The notes beneath the pieces were generated by a model, which saw only the letters and a list, made by a program, of their open reading frames with translations, had not been told where the DNA came from and did no database searches. A stretch of DNA of 10,966 nt from Chloroflexota bacterium (lineage in GTDB: Bacteria; Chloroflexota; Ktedonobacteria; Ktedonobacterales; Ktedonobacteraceae). The stretch spans positions 1 through 10,966 of the forward strand of contig VBHI01000107.1 of the NCBI GenBank assembly GCA_005881495.1. The letters are read 5' to 3'. The stretch's first letter is position 1, and each line of letters begins with the position of its first letter. Below, piece after piece: positions 5,746 through 10,966 of this stretch. The position numbers and the translations under genes are program-made.

Positions 5746-6288
5746 TTAAGGAGAAGGTTGTTGTCCTAATTGAAGACTTCTGTTGTCAAGCCGTGTCACT
5801 TCCTCTAAGTAGCCATACACGTAGCCGTTTATATAGATTTCTATGATGTGTGACGGCGATTTCGAATGCTGGCTAACAAATAGACTCCTTGCAGAACTAG
5901 CTATACGGTTTCCTGTCCGGTCGAGAGAACCAGGTGTGGAGTATGTTGCTCTCGCATGTTTTCTGCCCTGCTGCTGGGCATCAGTGGTTAGGATGTGGAG
6001 CTGATCGTTTCTATCAAGATAGGCAATTTCATCAAGATAGCCCTGAATATAGCCTTCCTCTGCCAATTGTACGAGTAATGGGCTACTCTGCCATGCTTCG
6101 CCTGCATCGTTTGGTATGTTGTTCCCACTTCGGTCTACATTGGGATAGTCAGCGCGGGCTCGCTGACGTCCTTGGTAGTTACTCTCGAGCCGGATTAACT
6201 CAGCATCCGTGTTTGGTGGAAACTGAGGCGCTGGTTCCTGCTCTTGTGGCTGCTGACCGCGTCGTAGCTTTCTCCATAGGTCTTTCAT
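5746..6288 (-). CDS. Hypothetical protein with two internal repeats
   Basis: I do not recognise this 180-residue family. A basic N-terminus (MKDLWRKLRRGQQ) is followed by a Gln/Pro-rich linker and two related units at about residues 38-92 and 106-168. Both units share the order QGR-x-x-AR-A-x-Y near the start, then DR-(S/T)-GN-x-I, and end GY-(I/V)-x-GYL-(D/E)-E-(I/V)-x-x-LD, so the protein arose by internal duplication of a 55-60 residue unit. No signal peptide or membrane span is seen. The upstream ATG at 6309 would leave only a few leader bases after the TATAAT at 6329-6324. The ATG at 6288 has GAAGGG about 9 bases upstream and fits that transcript better. The gene lies between the two introns and reads against them, with its own promoter. 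Function unknown; the repeated GYxxGYLxE helix suggests a small structural or binding module. Confidence 0.7.
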   Translation of the reverse strand: MKDLWRKLRRGQQPQEQEPAPQFPPNTDAELIRLESNYQGRQRARADYPNVDRSGNNIPNDAGEAWQSSPLLVQLAEEGYIQGYLDEIAYLDRNDQLHILTTDAQQQGRKHARATYSTPGSLDRTGNRIASSARSLFVSQHSKSPSHIIEIYINGYVYGYLEEVTRLDNRSLQLGQQPSP

Positions 6289-6323
6289 AGCGCTACCCTT
6301 CAATGACATGTGAGCCTAGGCAT

Positions 6324-6329
6324 ATTATA
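6324..6329 (-). promoter_or_regulatory. -10 box of the repeat-protein gene
   Basis: A perfect TATAAT on the minus strand lies about 35 bases before the preferred start at 6288. A TTGGGG sits 19 bases further upstream as a poor -35. It also decides the start codon, since transcription would begin almost at the alternative ATG (6309). Confidence 0.45.
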
Positions 6330-6380
6330 CACCATAGTCTTGCCATTTCCCCAATCCTCTCAGATTTTAGGTAGTGGACA

Positions 6381-6415
6381 TCAAAAACAGCAAAGCCGCC
6401 CCAGAACGAGCGGCT
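6381..6415 (-). terminator. Possible terminator, minus strand
   Basis: AGCCGC (6394-6399) and GCGGCT (6410-6415) form a GC stem. On the minus strand it is followed by TTTGCTGTTTTTG. No minus-strand gene upstream needs it now, so it may be a remnant. Otherwise 6330-6482 shows no gene. Confidence 0.3.
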
Positions 6416-6482
6416 TGCTACCAATTGATCGATTGGTAAATGGTATCTTTATCCTTAAACCTTTTATAGTATACTCCTAGAT

Positions 6483-6500
6483 GCCATAGCGAAAGTTGTG
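6483..6500 (+). other. Group II intron homing site, 5' half (intron 2)
   Basis: GCCATAGCGAAAGTTGTG precedes the GTGCG of intron 2. With TAACGAGGTGCTG at 7156 it rebuilds the same site occupied by intron 1. Confidence 0.65.
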
Positions 6501-6760
6501 GTGCGCCGTGTCACGCGGCCTGATATCCCCGACGCAGTTGGGAAGAATTGGGAAGGAGATTCTTGGATCATCGTACCTACCTGGAGTGGAAACACAAAGG
6601 GGACAAGAGCATGTACGAGAAGCGTTGGTGCTCCGAAGGTGTGTAGGAGTAGGTAGCGCGAGATCCGCACGCTATGGTTTAGGCTGATTGCTTGAAGCCT
6701 AATCCCCAGACGGATTATTTCGGGTCCCATCGAGATAACACCTGACCTCGATGTTTCTCT

Positions 6761-6792
6761 GTACCTCGATTTTACACAACGATTGAGGGTAC
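6761..6792 (+). other. EBS1 hairpin of intron 2
   Basis: GTACC-TC-AT on the left pairs with its complement ending GGTAC at 6792. The loop holds TACACAAC (6773-6780). CACAAC pairs with IBS1 GTTGTG immediately before the intron. The two extra loop bases would also pair with the TA that follows GTTGTG in the empty site. Confidence 0.65.
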
Positions 6793-7063
6793 CTTCCACA
6801 GAGAAAGCGAGTAGCAATGAGCTACGGTAAGGGGATGTATGGGCAACCTACGGCGTGCTCGGACGTATCAGGTGGACGGAACACGGGATCACCTACGGGC
6901 GTAAGCCTCTGGTGACAGAGCGCTGATAGTACTCGTGAGAGTTACGCCTCACCAGGGAAGACGAGAAGGTCGTCTACAGGGGGAAGCAGCGCAGGGAGAG
7001 ACAGTTTTATGGGGAAGAGCACGAGATGTGTCTATTCTGATCCTACGGAATGTCTCTGCTGGA

Positions 7064-7098
7064 GAGCCACATGACACGGAAACGGTCCTGTGTGGTTC
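7064..7098 (+). ncRNA. Group II intron 2 domain V
   Basis: A 10-bp lower stem GAGCCACATG/TGTGTGGTTC, a CC bulge on the 3' side, a short upper stem and a GAAA tetraloop. It is 35 nt because the upper stem has one extra unpaired base (probably A7076) compared with the 34-nt canonical form in intron 1. The AGC triad is intact. Confidence 0.8.
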
Positions 7099-7170
7099 GG
7101 GAAGAGGCCGATGGAGCAGGGCCAGTAATGGTACCTCGCCAGCGGCCTACTTCATTAACGAGGTGCTGAT

Positions 7171-7204
7171 AAAAACGGCTTGTCATTTGGGGCCCAAACA
7201 AGCC
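7171..7204 (-). terminator. Possible terminator, minus strand
   Basis: On the minus strand GGCTTG pairs with CAAGCC, with an inner TTTGG/CCAAA stem, followed directly by GTTTTT. No minus-strand gene lies between this and the def terminator, so its client is absent. The remaining 7156-7370 holds no supportable gene, only a short GACAGCA direct repeat. Confidence 0.35.
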
Positions 7205-7372
7205 ACAATTGAGCAGTCACAAGCAAAAAATGCTGACAGCAAAGTTGACAGCATACACAAGAGAAAACTAGCGAAAATGGGAGACACCAGTAGACAAAAC
7301 GGCATAAACCAAAAATCGCCGAGCCGCTCTAGAAGCCATCCAAGCCAACTCCTAGCTAATAGCGAGAAGTAA

Positions 7373-7381
7373 TGCTATAAT
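7373..7381 (+). promoter_or_regulatory. Extended -10 promoter of the zinc-ribbon gene
   Basis: TGC-TATAAT forms an extended -10 element (TG at 7373-7374, TATAAT at 7376-7381) with no clear -35, as is typical for this promoter class. It lies about 44 bases before the TTG start. Confidence 0.5.
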
Positions 7382-7424
7382 AAGGGAAGTATTATCCCTA
7401 GGGAACATTTGGGAGGCTTTTGCC

Positions 7425-7793
7425 TTGAGCAATCTCTATACACCGGGTTCTGGCAACAATGGATCGTCGTCAAGTAGTAGTTCGTTTGTAAGTCGCCGCG
7501 AGATACGCGCCAGTAATGCCACGGGCGCATTACCCGTGATAACTAGCACAGGAAAAACACAGTCTTCTAGCGCATTTGATTTCGAGGCCATGCTCATTTC
7601 TTTGCATGAGTTATTCGAGCATGACCGTCAGGTTGCCAGTCAGCCTGATACAACACGCTGCGGCATCTGTTACCTGTTTTTCTCAGTGAGCGAATTGAAC
7701 TATCGTGATGAAGAGGGGTTTTATGTGTGCCCGGGCTGTGAACGCGCACTCGGTAGACAAACCCTGCCAATGGTGAGACAGCAACAAAAATAG
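7425..7793 (+). CDS. Small zinc-ribbon hypothetical protein
   Basis: This is a 122-residue protein of unrecognised family. The first 50 residues are low-complexity and Ser/Gly-rich, with a run of seven serines at 14-20, so probably disordered. The C-terminal half has a helical segment (FDFEAMLISLHELFEHDRQ) and then two cysteine pairs, CGIC (C79, C82) and CPGC (C102, C105), spaced 19 residues apart, as in a structural zinc ribbon. The start is TTG at 7425, supported by GGGAGG about 8 bases upstream and an extended -10 promoter; no ATG fits. The stop codon TAG at 7791-7793 lies inside the left arm of the terminator palindrome. It stands alone on its transcript and converges on def. A role cannot be assigned; adapter-like or RNA/DNA-binding roles are possible for such ribbons. 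Confidence 0.75.
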   Translation: MSNLYTPGSGNNGSSSSSSSFVSRREIRASNATGALPVITSTGKTQSSSAFDFEAMLISLHELFEHDRQVASQPDTTRCGICYLFFSVSELNYRDEEGFYVCPGCERALGRQTLPMVRQQQK

Positions 7794-7821
7794 AAGGTGC
7801 GGTACCGCACCTTCTATTTTT
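7786..7821. terminator. Perfect bidirectional terminator
   Basis: This is a 36-bp perfect palindrome. AGAAGGTGCGGT pairs with ACCGCACCTTCT and is flanked by A-run and U-run on either side (AAAAAT / ATTTTT). It ends transcription of the zinc-ribbon gene from the left and of def from the right, and includes the stop codon of the former. Confidence 0.9.
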
Positions 7822-7890
7822 ATCTGATCAATTTCCTCTTTGCATTTCCCGGCGTGGAAGAATCAGCCCACGCGTTCCTGTTGCTCCGCC

Positions 7891-8400
7891 TCACACTACT
7901 GCTTCGACCTCTTCTTTAAACTCCTCGTCGTCCTCACTTATTTCGTGCAAATCCTCGGGTCGATCCAGTCGATCCAGGAAGAGAATGCCGTCTAAGTGAT
8001 CAATCTCGTGTTGGAGGACGCGCGCGAACCACCCTTCGGCGTTGACCTTCATGTTTTTGCCCCGCACATCCTGACCTTTCACTACGACCTTTTCGGCACG
8101 GCGAATATTCTCGCCGACATAGCCGGGAATACTGAGGCATCCTTCTGTGCCAAGCAGCTCGCCCTCGGCCTTCACAATCTCGGGATTGACAATGGCGACT
8201 TTGTGGTCTTCAAATTCAGCGACAAAAAGACGGATGGATTGCGCTATCTGCGGTGCCGCTAAGCCCACCCCACGTGCCGCGTGCATCGTTTCGAACATAT
8301 CGTTCGCCAGCTTTTGGATGGAGGGGTCGAAGTGGTGAATCTTTTTGGCTTTCTGGCGTAATATAGGGTTTTCTGCTGTTATGATTTTGTGAATTGGCAT
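7891..8400 (-). CDS. def: Peptide deformylase
   Basis: This is a 169-residue metalloenzyme that removes the formyl group from the N-terminal methionine of new proteins in the cytoplasm. All three family motifs are present: GVGLAAPQ (44-51), EGCLS (86-90, metal ligand C88) and HEIDH (131-135, ligands H131 and H135, catalytic E132). Length is normal for the family. The C-terminal tail is highly acidic (EISEDDEEFKEEVEAVV). The ATG at 8400 is preceded by AGGA at a rather long distance (about 12 bases). def is often found with fmt or priA, but here it stands alone and divergent from tilS. A shared palindromic terminator closes it. Function is certain from the motifs. Confidence 0.97.
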   Translation of the reverse strand: MPIHKIITAENPILRQKAKKIHHFDPSIQKLANDMFETMHAARGVGLAAPQIAQSIRLFVAEFEDHKVAIVNPEIVKAEGELLGTEGCLSIPGYVGENIRRAEKVVVKGQDVRGKNMKVNAEGWFARVLQHEIDHLDGILFLDRLDRPEDLHEISEDDEEFKEEVEAVV

Positions 8401-8657
8401 AAACGCTGTTTTTCCTGCCTGTCGTCACACGGACTGCTACAAGTACTCTCTCATGCCCAACGAAACTCGTTCCCATTGGGGTGTATTTGAATATATCCTA
8501 TCATATTGGGGAGCAATTTTCCATAGTTGTTCTTCAGTGAACTTGACCTCACATACATAATTGTGATACACAAATACCAGCCCTGGGCATTTTTCACGTA
8601 CATTCGATCGTTCACCATGGAACTGAACACAAAGGGAGAGAGTGTCTGACCATACAC
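8401..8657. other. Divergent def-tilS intergenic region
   Basis: It holds the control region of two divergent genes. A TTGACC at 8543-8548 with a weak TACACA at 8567-8572 (spacing 18) is a candidate tilS promoter. A minus-strand open frame of 77 codons (8670-8437) crosses it and has fairly protein-like composition, but it overlaps the tilS start and lacks a ribosome binding site, so I do not call it a gene. Confidence 0.3.
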
Positions 8658-10136
8658 ATGCTAGACACAATTGCTACCTATATCGAGCAGTACCAACTCT
8701 TACCCGAGAGCGGGACAGTCATTGTCGCAGTCTCGGGGGGAGCGGATTCGTTGTGTCTACTGCATGTGTTACACGAACTTTGTGGCAATGGTCCCCACGC
8801 GCGCTACCCAGGTGTACGGCTGCATGCCGCTCACCTCAATCATAAGCTGCGCGGCGAGGCCAGTGATCAGGATGCTGCCTCTATCAAGCAACTGGCTACT
8901 TCCTGGGGGCTACCGGTGACTATCGGTGAGCTCGATGTCCACGCGCTGGCTCACAAGGAGAGGCGCTCGCTTGAGGATGCCGCCCGCAGCGCCCGTTACC
9001 GATTTTTGCGCGAGGTGGCCCACGGTCAGCCCATCGCTGTCGCACACCATGCCGACGACCAGGTGGAGACGCTGCTGTTGCACTGGCTACGCGGTGAGGG
9101 ACTGGTGGGCATAGTGGGCATGCAGCCACGCCAGCAGGATATTATTCGTCCTCTCTTAGGAGTAACTCACGCGGAGACGCTAGCCTATTGCGCGCAGCAC
9201 GCTCTTACACCATTGGAGGACGCCAGCAACCGCGATCCCCGTTTCTTGCGCAATCGTATTCGCCATGAACTCCTGCCCCTCTTAGAGTCGCTGAATCCAG
9301 GCATACGCGCAACCATCTTACGCAACGCCGAGATCACCGGCGTCGACGTGGAGTGGATTGAGCAACAGGTGGATAACTACTGGCCAACAGTTGTGCTCTC
9401 GGAACAAGAAAATTGCATGAGACTGAGCAGGGGTGCTCTGCTCTCGCTGCCACTGAGCTTGCAACGGCACCTCTTGCGCCGCGCTACGGCCAGGTTGTGC
9501 GCGGGACAATCGCCGCTGGAGCTGCGTCACTACCGGCTGATTGAAGAGCTGCTCCAGCGGGAAACCAGCACGGAAGGAAAGGTTACATTACATCTTCCCG
9601 CTCAATTGCATGTCACTCGCGCTGGACATAGCCTTGTATTTGAACGTTTTGCTCACAAAGAAACAGAGCAGGTATTCTCGGTGTGGCCAGAAGAGATTCA
9701 CTTACCCATTCCGGGGCGGATAGAAGTACCGGGAACTCCCTGGATCGCCTCGGCTGAGCTAGTAAAAGCTGACATTGTCCAGCAAGTGAAACAGGCTCTT
9801 CAGCATAAAGATTGGTCGAAGGTGTGGCAATTACTACCGACAACTCGTTATACTGTGTATATTGACGCTGACAATGTAGGCCCTTTATTAAGAGTACGCA
9901 CGAGGCGTCCTGGTGATCGTATTCAACCGTTGGGCATGGAGCACGAGAAAAAAGTGCAGGATATACTGGTGAACGAACGCATTCCCAGTGCCGATCGTCC
10001 CTATATCCCCCTCTTTTTTTCAGCAGCACATTGTGTATGGTTGGCGGGTGTACAGATCGATGACAGAGTACGACTCACGCCCCAAACACAGCGAATTTTG
10101 CGCTTATCTGTTGAGTATGGGAGGGAAAGCGCATAG
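8658..10136 (+). CDS. tilS: tRNA(Ile)-lysidine synthase
   Basis: This 492-residue enzyme uses ATP to attach lysine to C34 of the tRNA-Ile CAU anticodon, so that it reads AUA and not AUG. The N-terminal N-type PP-loop SGGADS (26-31) binds ATP. It is followed by AHLNHKLRG (58-66), HHADDQVETLLLHWLRG (130-146) and NRDPRFLRNRIRHELLP (191-207), all hallmarks of TilS. The C-terminal tRNA-binding domain is present (RTRRPGDRIQPLGM, then KKVQDILVNERIP). The length is typical of the full three-domain form. The ATG at 8658 puts the PP-loop at the usual distance from the N-terminus, but the only purine-rich stretch (AGGGAGAGAG) is about 15 bases upstream, so initiation may be weak. hpt follows after 15 bases, the widespread tilS-hpt pairing. 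Confidence 0.96.
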   Translation: MLDTIATYIEQYQLLPESGTVIVAVSGGADSLCLLHVLHELCGNGPHARYPGVRLHAAHLNHKLRGEASDQDAASIKQLATSWGLPVTIGELDVHALAHKERRSLEDAARSARYRFLREVAHGQPIAVAHHADDQVETLLLHWLRGEGLVGIVGMQPRQQDIIRPLLGVTHAETLAYCAQHALTPLEDASNRDPRFLRNRIRHELLPLLESLNPGIRATILRNAEITGVDVEWIEQQVDNYWPTVVLSEQENCMRLSRGALLSLPLSLQRHLLRRATARLCAGQSPLELRHYRLIEELLQRETSTEGKVTLHLPAQLHVTRAGHSLVFERFAHKETEQVFSVWPEEIHLPIPGRIEVPGTPWIASAELVKADIVQQVKQALQHKDWSKVWQLLPTTRYTVYIDADNVGPLLRVRTRRPGDRIQPLGMEHEKKVQDILVNERIPSADRPYIPLFFSAAHCVWLAGVQIDDRVRLTPQTQRILRLSVEYGRESA

Positions 10137-10151
10137 GTTCACGAGGTGGAT

Positions 10152-10739
10152 ATGCACGAAGACATTACCGAAATACTGATTACTGAAGAGGAGATTCTTG
10201 CCAAAGTAGTCGAATTGGGCGAGCAGATTAGCCGCGATTACGAGGGCAAAAATCTGTTGTTATTAGGCACATTGAAAGGGGCCGTGCCCTTCATAGCCGA
10301 CCTGGCACGCGCCATTGCTTTACCGCTCGAAATCGACTACATGGCAATATCCAGCTATGGCAACACCACCCAATCCAGCGGCGTGGTCCGAATTCTCAAA
10401 GACTTAGAGGGACCTATTGACCAGAAGCATGTGTTGATTGTCGAGGATATTGTCGATAGTGGCCTTACTCTGCACTACCAGATGGATGTGTTGCGGCAGC
10501 GCCACCCAATGAGCTTGCGTGTCTGTGCATTGTTGGATAAAAGGCGAGAGCGTATCAGAGTTGTCAAACTGGACTACAGGGGCTTTCAAATTCCCAATCG
10601 CTTTGTTGTTGGTTATGGCCTTGATTATGCGCAGCGCTATCGCAATCTCCCCTACATTGGCATCCTGAAACCCTCTATCTACCAGGATGATACGGAACAG
10701 CCACAAATGCATCATAAAAGCCCCGCCGAAGGAGATTAA
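10152..10739 (+). CDS. hpt: Hypoxanthine phosphoribosyltransferase
   Basis: This 195-residue purine-salvage enzyme converts hypoxanthine (and usually guanine) plus PRPP to IMP/GMP. The PRPP-binding signature VLIVEDIVDSGLT lies at residues 94-106. The LLLGTLKGAVPFIADL segment (37-52) and SSYG (67-70) form the remaining active-site loops. The C-terminal RFVVGYGLDYAQRYRNLPYIG is typical of the family. I prefer the ATG at 10152, which has GAGG about 5 bases upstream. The in-frame GTG at 10146 would add two residues and has no site. It is in an operon with tilS (15-base gap). In many bacteria ftsH follows hpt; here gpsA does, after a hairpin. Confidence 0.95.
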   Translation: MHEDITEILITEEEILAKVVELGEQISRDYEGKNLLLLGTLKGAVPFIADLARAIALPLEIDYMAISSYGNTTQSSGVVRILKDLEGPIDQKHVLIVEDIVDSGLTLHYQMDVLRQRHPMSLRVCALLDKRRERIRVVKLDYRGFQIPNRFVVGYGLDYAQRYRNLPYIGILKPSIYQDDTEQPQMHHKSPAEGD

Positions 10740-10742
10740 TCA

Positions 10743-10777
10743 TGTGTCGAATGGGGCTGACAGCCCCATTCGACACA
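10743..10777 (+). repeat. Perfect 16-bp hairpin between hpt and gpsA
   Basis: TGTGTCGAATGGGGCT (10743-10758) and its exact complement (10762-10777) enclose a 3-base GAC loop. There is no U-run after it, so it is not a standard intrinsic terminator. It could be a processing or mRNA-stability hairpin, or a dispersed REP-like palindrome. Confidence 0.7.
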
Positions 10778-10827
10778 GAGCAGCAATCTGAAGAAAACGC
10801 AAGAAAACGCGGAGGAGATGATAAGAT

Positions 10828-10966
10828 ATGGTAGCGGTTGGTGTCATTGGCAGTGGTGCCTGGGGTACTACACTGGCCTATCTGCTGGCAAAAAAAGGAT
10901 TTGAGACCACACTCTGGGACCACCACCCCGAACGAGCAATAAATATGCAGCGAAAGCGTGAGAACG
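10828..10966 (+). CDS. gpsA: Glycerol-3-phosphate dehydrogenase [NAD(P)+], N-terminal part
   Basis: The first 46 residues are in the window; the gene continues past the edge. The start VAVGVIGSGAWGTTLAYLLA is the dinucleotide-binding fold with GxGxWG, characteristic of GpsA, which reduces dihydroxyacetone phosphate to sn-glycerol-3-phosphate for phospholipid synthesis. The following acidic segment (TTLWDHHPERAINM) is the end of the second beta strand. The ATG at 10828 has GGAGGAG about 10 bases upstream. An ATG at 10818 is in another frame. Same strand as tilS and hpt, 88 bases after hpt. Confidence 0.85.
   Translation, partial: MVAVGVIGSGAWGTTLAYLLAKKGFETTLWDHHPERAINMQRKREN

Larger units (their letters stand above)
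6501..7155 (+). mobile_element. Group II intron 2, ORF-less
   Basis: About 655 bases run from GTGCG to a TTCAT end. A domain V hairpin lies at 7064-7098. A domain VI follows, with GGCCG (7106-7110) pairing CGGCC (7143-7147), and A7149 stands 7 bases from the 3' end as candidate branch point. A hairpin at 6761-6792 presents CACAAC in its loop, an exact 6-base complement to GTTGTG at 6495-6500, ending precisely at the 5' splice site. No maturase is encoded, so the intron must rely on one supplied from elsewhere for homing and perhaps splicing. Its sequence is not obviously similar to intron 1 outside the conserved ends, so they are not recent copies of each other. The open frames crossing it are chance frames. 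Confidence 0.75.

Noticed and set aside
7228..7252. GACAGCA direct repeat as a possible regulator site or att site
   Set aside because: Too short, and no associated gene or promoter element.
6935..7372. 145-codon plus-strand open frame
   Set aside because: It crosses domain V, domain VI and the 3' splice site of intron 2; composition is arbitrary and there is no ribosome binding site.
8437..8670. 77-codon minus-strand frame between def and tilS
   Set aside because: It has protein-like composition near its C-terminus, but it overlaps the tilS start, lacks a ribosome binding site and matches no family I know.

Overview
The window looks like bacterial chromosome from a repeat-rich, moderately GC genome. 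A Ktedonobacteria-like member of the Chloroflexota is my best guess. The guess rests on several features together: a pentapeptide/TIR protein of the kind found in large-genome Chloroflexota and cyanobacteria, RT-less group II introns, a lone TnpB element, and decayed integrase and ECF-sigma remnants beside a plain tilS-hpt-gpsA housekeeping block. No rRNA or marker gene proves it.

Positions 1-2560 are a decayed accessory segment. They hold an IS-end-like motif, the C-terminal fragment of a SigG/SigX5-type ECF sigma factor, a convergent intact MFS transporter, and a tyrosine recombinase pseudogene. The recombinase has lost its first catalytic arginine region and is frameshifted before its catalytic tyrosine. 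A 23-nt imperfect direct repeat brackets the sigma fragment and transporter. Positions 2613-3505 hold an intact pentapeptide-repeat/TIR protein with its own promoter and a clear ribosome binding site.

Positions 3611-7155 are the most unusual part. Two group II introns without a reverse transcriptase, both on the + strand, sit about 870 bp apart. Joining their flanking exons gives nearly the same homing site in both cases (26 of 31 bases). Intron 1 (3631-5632) is interrupted in domain I by an IS605-type element carrying only tnpB. The left end of that element is itself interrupted by a 125-bp MITE with 18-bp perfect inverted repeats and a 10-bp target duplication. Removing the MITE and one duplication restores a hairpin in the TnpB element, so the order of events can be read: intron, then TnpB element, then MITE. 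Between the introns lies a minus-strand gene for an unrecognised protein made of two copies of a roughly 55-60-residue unit.

Positions 7373-10966 are conventional. A small zinc-ribbon protein with a TTG start and peptide deformylase (def) converge on one perfect palindromic terminator. Then come tilS (tRNA-Ile lysidine synthase), hpt (hypoxanthine phosphoribosyltransferase) and the start of gpsA (glycerol-3-phosphate dehydrogenase), all on the + strand and closely spaced. A striking 16-bp hairpin lies between hpt and gpsA. The housekeeping genes serve translation (def, tilS), purine salvage (hpt) and phospholipid precursor synthesis (gpsA). The accessory half shows layered mobile-element history.
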